Origin: Mnemiopsis leidyi
Taxonomy: Eukaryota > Ctenophora > Tentaculata > Lobata > Bolinopsidae
DNA length: 35,536 bases
Assembly (NCBI GenBank): GCA_000226015.1
Contig: JH153431.1
Coordinates: forward strand, 15,887 to 51,422
Direction: 5' to 3'
How positions within the stretch are numbered: position 1 is the first letter of the stretch; every line of letters begins with the position of its first letter. The position numbers and the translations under genes are program-made. The notes under the pieces are model-generated. The model worked only from the letters and a program-made list of their open reading frames with translations, did not search any database and was not told where the DNA came from. Below are positions 10,212 to 19,199 of the stretch, piece after piece.

Positions 10212-11629
10212 CTGTCAGGATTTAAATAGGTTTCCTCGATAAATTGGAGCTCGAGTTAATATTCCACCCGAAAAAGGTATGAAATCAAATTTGACGTCTT
10301 GCAATATAAAGATCCCCTGGGAAAGGTAGCAAATATTGTTTTTTACGACACCACGTGACATTAGCGTTTGTCAAAATTGATTGGTCATGTAACGCTCTTT
10401 ATTAAAACTTCCAATCGCGACCAAATTGTGTTATAGCGGACAGCCGCTAAATTTCTGTCGTTTTAACATTGAATAGCATCGTGAATGGCCTCATGTCATT
10501 AGTTAGTTTGTACTTTCAACTAAGAAGTATGAATACTGTGTGATTATTTACAAAGAAGTATAAAGATAAGATTGCCGACTTTTCATATTACAAACCACTA
10601 CTTTATCACAAAGAGTACATATATTCAGGTGTCGGGGCTGGAGTGACTTAAAAGATTTGTACTCGTGTCTTTTCTACTCGTGAATATTAAAGTTGATTCT
10701 TTTTATATTACCTAATATTACTTTTTTAAACATAAAGCGGTGGATTTGGTGGATAGGCCTCAAAACTATCTCAATTTAATTAATTAAGTTATCCTAATAT
10801 GGACTATTCAGTGACCATGATCTATTTCATATTTCATAAACTTATCGTTATTCTGAACAATCGTGTTTTTGAAACTGCAACCCGTCTTTTACCGCTCTAG
10901 AAGTACCCGCTAAGACGGTTGTGCTTCTTTAATGGAAATCTTGCTAATCGGCTCCAGATTTAATTATAGGTGCAAGCCATGCGCCGTGTCAAATCATAGG
11001 TCCAACCTCATCAAGGCGATCAATTTGGTTCAATCGGACTACTGTTTGATATTTTTCCCTCGATGTTTTATCCCTTATATGTCTTAAAATCTAGATCGAC
11101 TATAGATATTTTTATTAAAGATGTTGATACCCAGAGAGAGAGAGATTGTCCATCAGAGGTATCAATTAGACTTTGATATTGCTGTCTTGCGCAGATGATC
11201 TTAGCAGCATCACCCAACCACTTTCAGTCACGTGGACGATTTGGACAGCAAGACTTATGTAGTTAACATGATGGATTTTGAAAATTAGAGTTGCCAATTT
11301 TTATAAGGTCTGGATATAAACCGCTTAACTGCCAACAAGTCGATCTTGGCACGTAGAATTTGATTATCCTTTTTTTCGACCGTCGCCTGCCGTGTAGAAT
11401 CGTCAGAACAAGCAAACTTTGGCCAATGAAATAAGTCTTTTAAGAATGTTAAATGTTGATTATACCTTTATAGGCAGGACCAGTCAAGAAGTTCAGCTCA
11501 GCTTGTCGAACAGCAGAAACAATTCTACTATCCCATCATCTCACCGCCCATTTATAAGTTTTATCAGTCTGATCTCTGGTTTCCCAGCTTGGAGATTCTC
11601 CCAGTTTGAACACACTTTTTCTCAGAATT
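10212..11629. other. Intergenic region between divergent GPCR 2 and sulfotransferase
   Basis: About 1.4 kb without a gene; it should hold the promoters of the flanking divergent genes. A CACGTG/CCAAT module lies at 10352-10415. A TATAAA hexamer at 11315-11320 lies on the plus strand about 310 bp upstream of the sulfotransferase ATG. There is also a short GA run near 11131. Assignment of these as promoter elements is inference. Confidence 0.35.
10352..10415. promoter_or_regulatory. E-box/CCAAT module between divergent genes
   Basis: CACGTG (10352-10357, context CCACGTGACA) is followed by ATTGG (10380-10384, inverted CCAAT) and CCAAT (10411-10415). The same motif pair recurs many times around the Pax gene, so this may be a regulatory module for GPCR 2 and/or the sulfotransferase. 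Function is inferred from motifs only. Confidence 0.35.
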
Positions 11630-12841
11630 ATGTTAGCTATGTTGTCTTCCAATTGTTGGAAAATCACCCTCATTTTGTGTGGCATTATCCTAGTTTTTCT
11701 CCTTCTTCCACTTCCTCAACAAAATCCAGGTGGAGACCTCATAATCTCCCGTTCTCCCGAATTCACCCTCCGCAGAAACCTCGTTTCCCTAAACACGACG
11801 TCACAAAACTTTACCAAGTACAGAGAACGATCGGCGTATATTCACGACAACTTCTGCACAGAAAAAGTTCACCACCCCGTCAGTAAAATAAACACCCCAG
11901 AAGATCTTATCAACATGAGCCCAGAGTTTGGCCTATTCTGGTGCCCTGTCTTCAAGGCAGGCAGTAGTCAGTGGGTCAGACTGTTTTGTGGTAACCGCCA
12001 CCCCGCTTACATATCCCGGTCCGAGCATGACGTCATGATGAAGTCGAAAGATCTGAACTGTAATATACACGTGCTGCGCGCTCACAATATGCGGTGTAAG
12101 AGTCCCCGGCAAGCGTGTGTTACCACGGAAACATCCTTCATGGTGGTACGGCATCCCATGGGGCGGTTTCTCAGCGCTTACACAAACAAATGGGAACTGG
12201 CAAATTCAGAGGGAGGGTATTGGGAAAAAGCAGGAATGAAAGCGATGTTAAAATATCGAAATGTTGATACTGCTAAGTACAAGAAAAACCCTGTTCAACT
12301 GCTTTTAGAGGCTCGACATATTATCCGGGCTAATCATTACAAGCTACATCTCATTGTAGCAAACATTCACCGGAACAAGAGTTACGTCTTGAGCTCGGAG
12401 GAGCGGCAGCTGATTCACAACGGGAGTAACCCCTACCTTGACCCGCCCGGGCCGACGCTTCGTGAGCTGGTTAAGTGGGCGCTGTCCGGCGGTCATGACC
12501 CCCACATTGTACCGTACTACAAATACTGTGCCCCGTGTACCCTTAACTATGCCATCCTAAAACTTGACAAATTTCCGGACGAGGCGCTCGAACTTCTTGA
12601 TCTTGTTGGACATCCAGAGGTGAAGCCTCAGCTGATACATCAGTTTGAAAGACATGATGTCTCTGGGAAAACCAATGACTGTTTGATACGGTACTTTCGG
12701 ACATTACCTACGGAAGATTTTAAGAAGATGTACGAGAGATTTTGGAGAGTAGATTGTGAGTTGTATCAGTATCCGTGTCAGGAAATCTATGAGAAGGTTC
12801 TGGAATTGGGGGAGAGTAATAAGAAGTTTGTGTTGTGTTGA
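11630..12841 (+). CDS. Golgi carbohydrate sulfotransferase, CHST8-14 (Sulfotransfer_2) family
   Basis: A 403-residue type II membrane protein expected to transfer sulfate from PAPS to glycan chains in the Golgi lumen. I chose the ATG at 11630; an in-frame ATG at 11639 is possible, and upstream the frame reaches only a TTG. A single hydrophobic anchor spans about 12-28. The 5'-phosphosulfate loop is CPVFKAGSSQW (105-115), with the lysine expected to contact PAPS. The 3'-phosphate motif is VVRHPMGRFLSAYTNKW (172-188), matching the RDPxxRxxSAYxxKF pattern of the family. The segment around HDPHIVPYYKYCAPC (289-303) corresponds to the family's HWxxxxxLCxPC block. The C-terminal YERFWRVDCELYQY matches the usual YxxDFxLFxY ending. 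Several NxS/T sites are present. The length is normal and the gene has no introns in the window. The substrate (chondroitin, dermatan, HNK-1-type or other glycan) cannot be assigned. Confidence 0.9.
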   Translation: MLAMLSSNCWKITLILCGIILVFLLLPLPQQNPGGDLIISRSPEFTLRRNLVSLNTTSQNFTKYRERSAYIHDNFCTEKVHHPVSKINTPEDLINMSPEFGLFWCPVFKAGSSQWVRLFCGNRHPAYISRSEHDVMMKSKDLNCNIHVLRAHNMRCKSPRQACVTTETSFMVVRHPMGRFLSAYTNKWELANSEGGYWEKAGMKAMLKYRNVDTAKYKKNPVQLLLEARHIIRANHYKLHLIVANIHRNKSYVLSSEERQLIHNGSNPYLDPPGPTLRELVKWALSGGHDPHIVPYYKYCAPCTLNYAILKLDKFPDEALELLDLVGHPEVKPQLIHQFERHDVSGKTNDCLIRYFRTLPTEDFKKMYERFWRVDCELYQYPCQEIYEKVLELGESNKKFVLC

Positions 12842-13718
12842 ATTATATCAGAGAACAGTAGTTTTGGACAAGGGTCGCAAATTTTCAACAACGATTTGAA
12901 AGTGAGAGGCGAGAAAATAGATACGAGCAATGCTATTACTTGGTGTAGAAAATCGGTGTCCCTACCCCTCTGTTACATACACAGATTAAAGTTCGTTAAT
13001 GATAAATGTAGAGCTGAAATATATTTGAATCTTATTTGTGGCTTATTTGAATTTTGTTTAAGGAATCTCAATGTGCGTGTTTTTTATTTCTACAGCGGTC
13101 TTATCTACCTTGAAAATCAGAAAATTACGAACATTCTCATCACATTACATAAGCCGTAGACCCCCACTCAGTTGACTTTTGTAATCCTCCCACACAACCA
13201 ATAATAATGTACAATGTAAAGTTTTGTATATACGTCGTATTCTCTGATTGTGGTCCTAGAAAGTGGCCAGCTTTGAGTATCGCCGGTAGACTGTATTTTA
13301 GCACATCTTGATAAAGCACATTGTTTTAATTTCCATTTGTGCTTGCTAATGCTGGTTTTAAGGTTGTTAATTTGTCGTGCTTTAATGAAAAAGCAGTAAA
13401 GGTTGTTAAACACTTTATGATTAATGTGGGCGCGAAAGCCGCTCTGACTGCTTACAGATTAAAAAGTTTAGTGGCTTAATTATCGGGTTGCTTTTATGTG
13501 ATAAAACTAGTAGATGACTGATGAGCTAGTTTAACGATAGAATTTTAGCCATATATAAATTACGATTTACGAAAATATTGAAAACTGTTTGTGTATAACT
13601 TTAAAATGCTTTATCAATTTGTTTTTACGTTATTTATAACCAAACATCCTGTTTATTACCTAAAATTTTAACATGAATATTAAATCAAGAACCAAAGCAA
13701 CGACCACTTAGACGTTTC
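12842..13718. other. 3' flank of the sulfotransferase gene
   Basis: Probable 3'UTR followed by intergenic DNA. No AATAAA was found. An ATTAAA variant lies at 12985-12990, about 145 bp past the stop, and could serve as a polyadenylation signal. Two small open frames (12896-13159 plus, 13168-13413 minus) have no protein-like features. Confidence 0.35.
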
Positions 13719-13822
13719 GTCGTGACGATTAGCCGACAAATTTGGGGAAAATCTAATTTTGAAAATGTATAAAGTTTGTCATCGTCACGACTTTTGTGGC
13801 GCGCAATTTGAATTTCGCGCCA
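13719..13822. repeat. Foldback (13719-13791) and GC-rich E2F-like hairpin (13797-13822)
   Basis: GTCGTGACGAT at 13719-13729, followed by GACAAATTT, is repeated as its reverse complement at 13771-13791, forming an imperfect stem of about 20 bp. Directly after it, TGGCGCG (13797-13803) pairs with CGCGCCA (13816-13822) around an AT-rich centre. TTTCGCGCC (13813-13821) fits the E2F/DP consensus TTTSGCGC. The function is unknown; a promoter or replication-associated role is possible but unproven. Confidence 0.5.
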
Positions 13823-13963
13823 ATGCAATTATGACGCCGCGCACATGTGCAACGCATGCGTTCGACTTAAACACGTTAAAGCTTGACACACAAGATATAC
13901 TGTGCAGGCTAAATATTTAAACACGAACCTGTCCCTTAACTTTATCTCGCTCTTATTTTTCAG

Positions 13964-14154
13964 GACATTACTCGTCACCCTACTTCCAAAACGCTCGCCC
14001 TGTCACTCTCTACACCGGAAAGTTCGGATACCGCCGAAATACCCCGAGCCTCCGAACCTACCCTTCCTCCTTCGAGCCGCCTGTTCGGTCAGCTCACCAC
14101 CCAAACAGTGCCAAGTTTTGACTGCTGGTCCTGTTCCTGTGATCTGCAGAACAG
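13964..14154 (+). other. Candidate coding exon, unknown gene
   Basis: A strong acceptor (CTCTTATTTTTCAG) precedes 13964 and a good donor (AACAG then GTCAGT) follows 14154. The phase-0 frame is open throughout (63 codons, starting DITRHPTSK) and is Ser/Thr/Pro-rich. A second frame is also open and the third contains a stop. Its phases do not join cleanly to the candidate exons at 15910 or 16872, nor to the Pax first exon. It could be a 5' exon of an unrecognised gene or a chance exon-like block. Confidence 0.25.
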
Positions 14155-15073
14155 GTCAGTTAGAGGTCAAGGAGTTATTCATGTTGCTTGATTCCGTCTT
14201 GATTTATAATATTTTAACAGAGTTAGCCCGGATATATAGGATTAGAAGCCACATTTATCGTGATACTGTCATTTCTTTGTTGTGAATACGATTCGATATT
14301 TACCGTTTAAAGTTGTACATAATCTGTAGATATATATTTATATGAATCATAATTTACAATGTAAATCATGTTTTTAACATTTATCGCATATAGATTCTTT
14401 AATTTCAATTAACTTCTCTCAATATTTGCATTTATTACTGTTACAACACCCTTGTAAGTCGGAGCCCAGGATATTCCACACATTACGCCATCGCCGGATG
14501 AGGTAACTCCAAGATTAGATCAGAAAATTCTTGTTTAACCCGCAGAAATAACCATGTGTGGTATTTAAAGCAGAAATTGAGGATGGTTTTAAAAAGCACT
14601 AATTTGGTGTCGTAAGGTATGACGATTTCCCCCGATCGGCTCAAATGAATTTATTTTCCTCTTACGATCGGCCGTTGTCGCCTAGAATGGTACATAATAG
14701 CTGCTATAAATTTAGAACAACCTAATTTAGGAATCTAGGGCACCTCCGGGCGACTAATGACGTAGGATTGGAGAATCGCTCCCCCTGTAGTACCAGTACT
14801 TAACGATTTACTTCGCTCAGTAGATAGGATGAACGACTCGAGACAATGTTGGAGGGCGATTAAGGGGCTTGTTAGCGACAAAATTAGAGGACGAAAGGAA
14901 GAGTTAACGGTCGGAGATTGTAGCTAGGGCAAGCAGTCGGGACACCTTTCCAGTAATTTGGAGTTGGGGTGACGGTGTTGCCTGCAAATCAGGGACAGGC
15001 GGTAATCCGTAATGACGGAGTTTAGAGTCGTCGGTTTTGTAATGAGGCTGCTGATCCGGACACCTATGGGCAA
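14155..15073. other. Intergenic DNA, no gene recognised
   Basis: No convincing exons, RNA genes or repeats were seen. The sequence becomes less AT-rich than the region to the left and leads into the first E-box/CCAAT module. Confidence 0.35.
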
Positions 15074-15120
15074 CCAATCAGAACCTCCGAATACGATCAC
15101 GTGAGTATTGACCAGCCAAT
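15074..15120. promoter_or_regulatory. CCAAT - CACGTG - CCAAT module
   Basis: CCAAT at 15074-15078 (CCAATCAG), CACGTG at 15098-15103 in the palindromic context TCACGTGA, and CCAAT at 15116-15120 lie within 47 bp. These match NF-Y-type and bHLH-Zip (USF/TFE/MITF/Myc) binding consensus. Occupancy is inferred. Confidence 0.4.
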
Positions 15121-15867
15121 TGGCTTCCTTGATTGAAAAATTCAGATAAAGGGTTCAGGGGTCGGTTATGTTAGATGAACTATAGTTTTCGCAGTAATGA
15201 TCTGTGATATTGAGTATCTGCCTAGCTGGCCAGGGTTTATAAAGCAGGGTTGTTAACTGGCCATCTATCAACACGACCTTCTGTAAGAGTTTCTGGCTAT
15301 TCCCATGCGAGTTCGCTCGTTGGAGCGTGCTCTATACTTGTGCTAAGTGTCCTAGGACCTTGTTGACAGATCCAACTCTTTGCCCACTTCACGTAATCCT
15401 TATTCTGAGGAGCTTCGTCTTCCGAGCTGGTGTCGAACTTGACGTAACGTCATGTACTTCTCACTTCGTAATTCGTGATATTGGTGGGGAATCTCGAGAA
15501 TTTTGCTTTTTTGTCTAATTTCGATGTCTCCCGTTTAAGTGTAGCCGTTGTATGGCGCAAATTTTCTCTCAAAGGATGTCTGATTTTGATCTTATGGGTT
15601 CGTGAGTTATTTTAACCGGGCGTAGTTTCAGAAATTGGTGCATTTTAACGAACTTATCTTCCATACAGTCGGTTGTAAACCCGTTCCACAAGCACACTTC
15701 TCTCTGCTTAGTTAAGTAATTCTGGGTTATTTTTACTTCCAATAAATTTCGTCACTTTGCCTGCCTCGCCCTCGTCAAAATAGAAAATATCATCGTCTTT
15801 TTATCTGATTTAAATTTTCTCCCCGAGATATGCCGTCATTCTTCCCAACTTTGCACCACATTTGTGA

Positions 15868-15895
15868 CACGTGACCACAGTCTACCACTCACGTG
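15868..15895. promoter_or_regulatory. Pair of CACGTG E-boxes
   Basis: CACGTG at 15868-15873 (context GACACGTGACC) and 15890-15895 lie 22 bp apart centre to centre, about two helical turns. They lie directly upstream of the candidate exon at 15910 and are part of the upstream E-box cluster. Confidence 0.4.
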
Positions 15896-15909
15896 GTTCT
15901 TTTTTACAG

Positions 15910-16062
15910 GGTTTGGTTCTAGGTGTGGTTGTCATGGTTACGCTGTCTGTAACAAGCAACATTTTCACTCACTACGGCTTCCCTAGACGCCTCGTTACAA
16001 TAAAGAGAGCCCAGCGAGCAATTCCACAGCCCAAGCTATCATACCAATTAACCCAGTATTAA
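15910..16062 (+). other. Candidate terminal exon with a membrane segment
   Basis: An acceptor (GGTTCTTTTTTACAG) precedes 15910. The following phase-0 frame runs 50 codons to TAA at 16060-16062. It begins with a hydrophobic stretch (GLVLGVVVMVTLSVTSNIF), then a basic, Pro/Gln-rich tail. This would suit the last exon of a single-pass membrane protein, but no upstream exon with matching phase was found. Low confidence. Confidence 0.2.
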
Positions 16063-16871
16063 CGAAGAAGGTTCCCCGCTATACTACACACACAAATAAC
16101 TGAACACACACGTAGAACTCCCGCACTGAGCGAGCAGAACGAAGCATGTTGAATCACGTGTGCTACCTCCAGATCTGCCTCGCCCGTAACTTTGGGCTCG
16201 CTCGTGCGGACAACTGTTGCGAGCTAGCGTGGCGAGGGCGACTAATGAGAAACTCTCTCTCTCCATCACCCCTCTCGCCGGTTTATGAGGTGTGTTCGTT
16301 GGGGCAGAAGAAGGAGGAGAAGGAGGAGGGGAGGGTGTAGGGGAATTGTGACAAATAGGGGAGCTGTGTGGCAGTTGATAAGTAACACAGGTTAGGGGTA
16401 GGCATTGGGAGGCATTGACCGTTGTCGATGTGGTTGTGTTCTGGGTAGAAACCACTTTGAGGGTCGTCCCTCAATTGTCTCGCCGACACTCCACGCGTAT
16501 TGCGAACATTGTCCCATTGTTAGGGAACACAGCAACTGCCTCGTGGTTAGTGTGAATTTACAAGATGCATGCAGTTAGGTTAATGTCGTTTGAGTAGGGT
16601 ATTATCCTTGTGCGGGCAGTTCTGTGAGAGTGTATTTATCATGCCGAATACAGAGAGAGAGGGAGGAGATAACGCTCGAATTGGCGTTGTAGGGTCTGAG
16701 GCGGAACTTTTGTGCCCGCTGCCATAACCACTATTACTACGCAAATTGTTCCCCAAGTGTTCTAGTCTAGTCTGGGTGCTTAGGGATCTTGTCTCCTTGC
16801 GCAGTTCTGAGTGTTTCTGTGTTCCTGTCGTTTGTGTTTTCCTCTCTCCCTCCCTCCTGTCTTCCTTTCAG
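16063..16871. other. Non-coding, compositionally biased
   Basis: Includes a CACGTG at 16155-16160 and a G/A-rich block at about 16305-16345. Minus-strand open frames here (16084-16455) are Ser/Thr/Pro low-complexity readings of that block and are not supported as genes. Confidence 0.35.
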
Positions 16872-17089
16872 CTTATTGTCCTAGTCTCTTTTTCAGGGAT
16901 CTTATATTTTGTAGATTGTCAGAGATTGATGTGTCTGTGTTCCTTAAGAGTGGCGGTATTCGCCGTGCCGTATTATACAATCTGTCCATTAGGTCTTTAT
17001 CAAATCAGGCATTTATGATAACCAAAGTTATTACTGACTGCAACAAATCATCCGTATTAAAATCCATTAGGGATAGCATTCAAACCTAA
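16872..17089 (+). other. Candidate terminal exon, unknown protein
   Basis: A long pyrimidine tract ending CTTCCTTTCAG precedes 16872, and a second acceptor (CTCTTTTTCAG) lies at 16897. The frame from either runs to TAA at 17087-17089. The product looks protein-like (for example LSEIDVSVFLKSGGIRR, then MITKVITDCNKSS) but matches nothing I know. No partner exon was found, so chance remains likely. Confidence 0.22.
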
Positions 17090-17496
17090 AAGGGCAGGTC
17101 TACTGCGTTCGATTTTGATTAAGGTTCTCTAAATGTGGAGGGAGATTTAACGGACTAACATGTAACTATACTGCAGCTGCCTTTGTGAGATCGATCAGTG
17201 CAAGCTGGCGTATAATATCGCCTTGATCAGGTGGTGTGTGGCTACAATACTGTCAAAAATCCTGCCAAATTAGAGGTATTGTTTCACAAATTGACTCTTT
17301 AAATAGGTTCAACTCATTTACAAGTTTTGCTATTGAATTAACAATTAGCTTCCCTTCACGAAGATCAGTCACATGATTACATTATTTAATTAAAATTGTT
17401 ATAATATTTAGTTTATGCCGAATTAGTTGTCCACCTGTCGCCCAGAAAGAGGTACTCACGTTTCTAGCTTGCTATCTGACCACGCGACCTGGTCCA
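17090..17496. other. Intergenic DNA, no feature recognised
   Basis: AT-rich sequence with no open frames, repeats or strong motifs noticed. Confidence 0.3.
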
Positions 17497-17570
17497 CCAA
17501 TCAGCCCTATCCCCTTACCGTCCTGGACGAACTGTAACTGTCACAGACCCTCCAGCTCACGTGACCCAAT
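17497..17570. promoter_or_regulatory. CCAAT - CACGTG - CCAAT module
   Basis: CCAAT at 17497-17501 (ACCAATCAG), CACGTG at 17558-17563 (CTCACGTGACCC) and CCAAT at 17566-17570 (CCCAATCAG). The second CCAAT is only two bases from the E-box, and both CCAAT boxes have the extended CCAATCAG context. The module lies about 1.5 kb upstream of the Pax start codon. Confidence 0.42.
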
Positions 17571-17610
17571 CAGTGATTTGACAAGATGTCGTGAAAGGCT
17601 AAATCTTTCA

Positions 17611-17725
17611 TTCTCTCTCTCTCTCTCTACCCCCTCGATACATGATGTTTACAAAGATTACACGACAACATGAAATATACACTCTCTTTCTATCGCTCTC
17701 TCTCTCTCGCTCTCTCTCTCGCTGT
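17611..17725. repeat. CT-rich microsatellite tracts
   Basis: (CT)n runs occur near 17611-17628 and 17690-17725, interrupted by CG steps. An E-box follows at 17758-17763. Open frames through the tracts encode only Ser/Leu-rich low complexity. Confidence 0.7.
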
Positions 17726-18026
17726 CTCAGCTCAGCTCGCACATTTATTACTGAAGTCACGTGCGGGGGGATGGTTCCGAACGCATTCGTTACGGTGTCT
17801 CAGCGACAAAACTAGCAACATCTCCTCACGTTCTCCCGGCTACGAGATCTACTTGTCCTATCAACGTGATACGGGCTATTCATTCGATAGTTATATACAT
17901 ATTCATTAGCTGCCGTGTCGTCAGTTTAGATAATGGCATCATCTTAATGAGCAAGGAGGAGGGTTCGGTGTACGTGTGTGAGGGGATAAAGTGGTGGTAA
18001 TCGCCGTGAAAGTTTGCACACATGTA

Positions 18027-18057
18027 ACATGTGACAGTGTTACACATGTGACAGTGT
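18027..18057. repeat. Two copies of a 14-mer, 17-bp period
   Basis: ACATGTGACAGTGT occurs at 18027-18040 and 18044-18057. Each copy contains a CATGTG E-box variant. Confidence 0.8.
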
Positions 18058-18276
18058 ACTCAGCAGTTTGTACGACATGACTCCTTATCACCTTGTGCCC
18101 TCTACAGCTGGGTACAAACATACAAGTATACGGTTGGCGATGGTTGTTACCACTAGATCACCCTGTCCTTCCTGGCCTTGGCAAAACCACAATAAGTCTC
18201 CACCCTGCTCCCTCCCTCTCTCTCCCCTTCTCTCTCCCGGATTTAACTAGCACGGCCATCAGTCCAGTAGGAATGT

Positions 18277-18436
18277 CACGTGGCAAGCCATTAAACTCAA
18301 CTCACATCGTAACACCGTCCAAATATTTAAGGGGTTTCAACTGGAAAAGTGGGAGAGCTGGTGGGTTGGCGTTGCGAACACCGCACTGTGCGCATGTGAG
18401 TAAGGGCATGGTCACGGTCGGCCGGCTGGTCACGTG
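18277..18436. promoter_or_regulatory. E-box pair upstream of Pax, one full GTCACGTGAC
   Basis: CACGTG at 18277-18282 (GTCACGTGGC) and 18431-18436 (GGTCACGTGACC). The second is the complete 10-base palindrome known for USF and the TFEB/MITF CLEAR element. Another E-box follows at 18811-18816. These lie 250-800 bp upstream of the Pax ATG, in likely promoter territory. Confidence 0.42.
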
Positions 18437-19060
18437 ACCTGCTCTTCGGGAACAGCATGCAGCTCGCCCTCCGCTCTGTTACGAGTTTGACCGTCGCATA
18501 TACGCATGACCTGCATCAGTTACTGCCGGTGTTTTGGATGCTGCTTTAAAATATTTCAGCCAGCCATTCACGGGATATAGTATCTGATGAGGTATTTGTT
18601 TATAGATAGTTTAACGACCTGTCCTTCTCACTTCCTGACAAGTATTTTGGGTCCGGCTATCGCCACTGACACGGTCCGTACTCCCTACAGCACACATGAG
18701 CCTAGCTGGTCCACTGGGTCAAGGCTCGAACGGGTAATGGGTAGGGTATGTAGCAGTACTGAGTGTTGCAGCGCAGCGCTCACTCAGCCATGACGGTTAC
18801 TGGCTCTGTACACGTGATGGCCTGCCGCAACTCGGGGTGCCTCTTCCACAGGGCGCTCACGCCTCACGCGTCCAGTTCTCCCACAATACGCGTGACAGTG
18901 GCAGAGGCGCGCTCAATGCGAGCTATGTGCTTAGTCGCATGTACTGTGAAACTCAACTCACTCATTTGGCCATTAGTTCGCCGTTTGTAACACTTACGAA
19001 TTTTGTTCTCTCCGCTCCGATCATTTTCTTGCCGAATATTTAGCATTCCCGTTGACTGCA

Positions 19061-19199
19061 ATGGAAACGAAGGTCACTGATAAGGAAGAAACCCCCGCCT
19101 CAACTCCAGGACCCACTTCTCCTCCATCCTCCACCTCCTCCTCTCCCAAGTCTCCAGAGTTCCTCTACACCACCTCCAGTCTCGAGAGTCTAGAGGATT
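19061..19199 (+). CDS. Pax exon 1 (predicted first coding exon)
   Basis: The ATG at 19061 has G at -3 and G at +4, a favourable initiation context. It opens 46 codons of Ser/Thr/Pro-rich sequence ([17 protein letters not shown] start), ending in phase 1 at a GTAAGT donor, which matches the phase of exon 2. A second GTAAGT donor lies 9 bp downstream (exon end 19208) and would add Cys-Lys-Ser in frame. The assignment rests on phase, donor strength, composition and position; there is no domain to confirm it. Confidence 0.6.

Noticed and set aside
11419..11886. 155-codon plus-strand frame overlapping the sulfotransferase N-terminus
   Set aside because: It overlaps the real gene in another frame and lacks family motifs, while the 11630-12841 frame contains all of them.
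16084..16455. 123-codon minus-strand Ser/Thr/Pro-rich frame
   Set aside because: Low-complexity reading of a purine-rich tract, with no ATG context or splice support.
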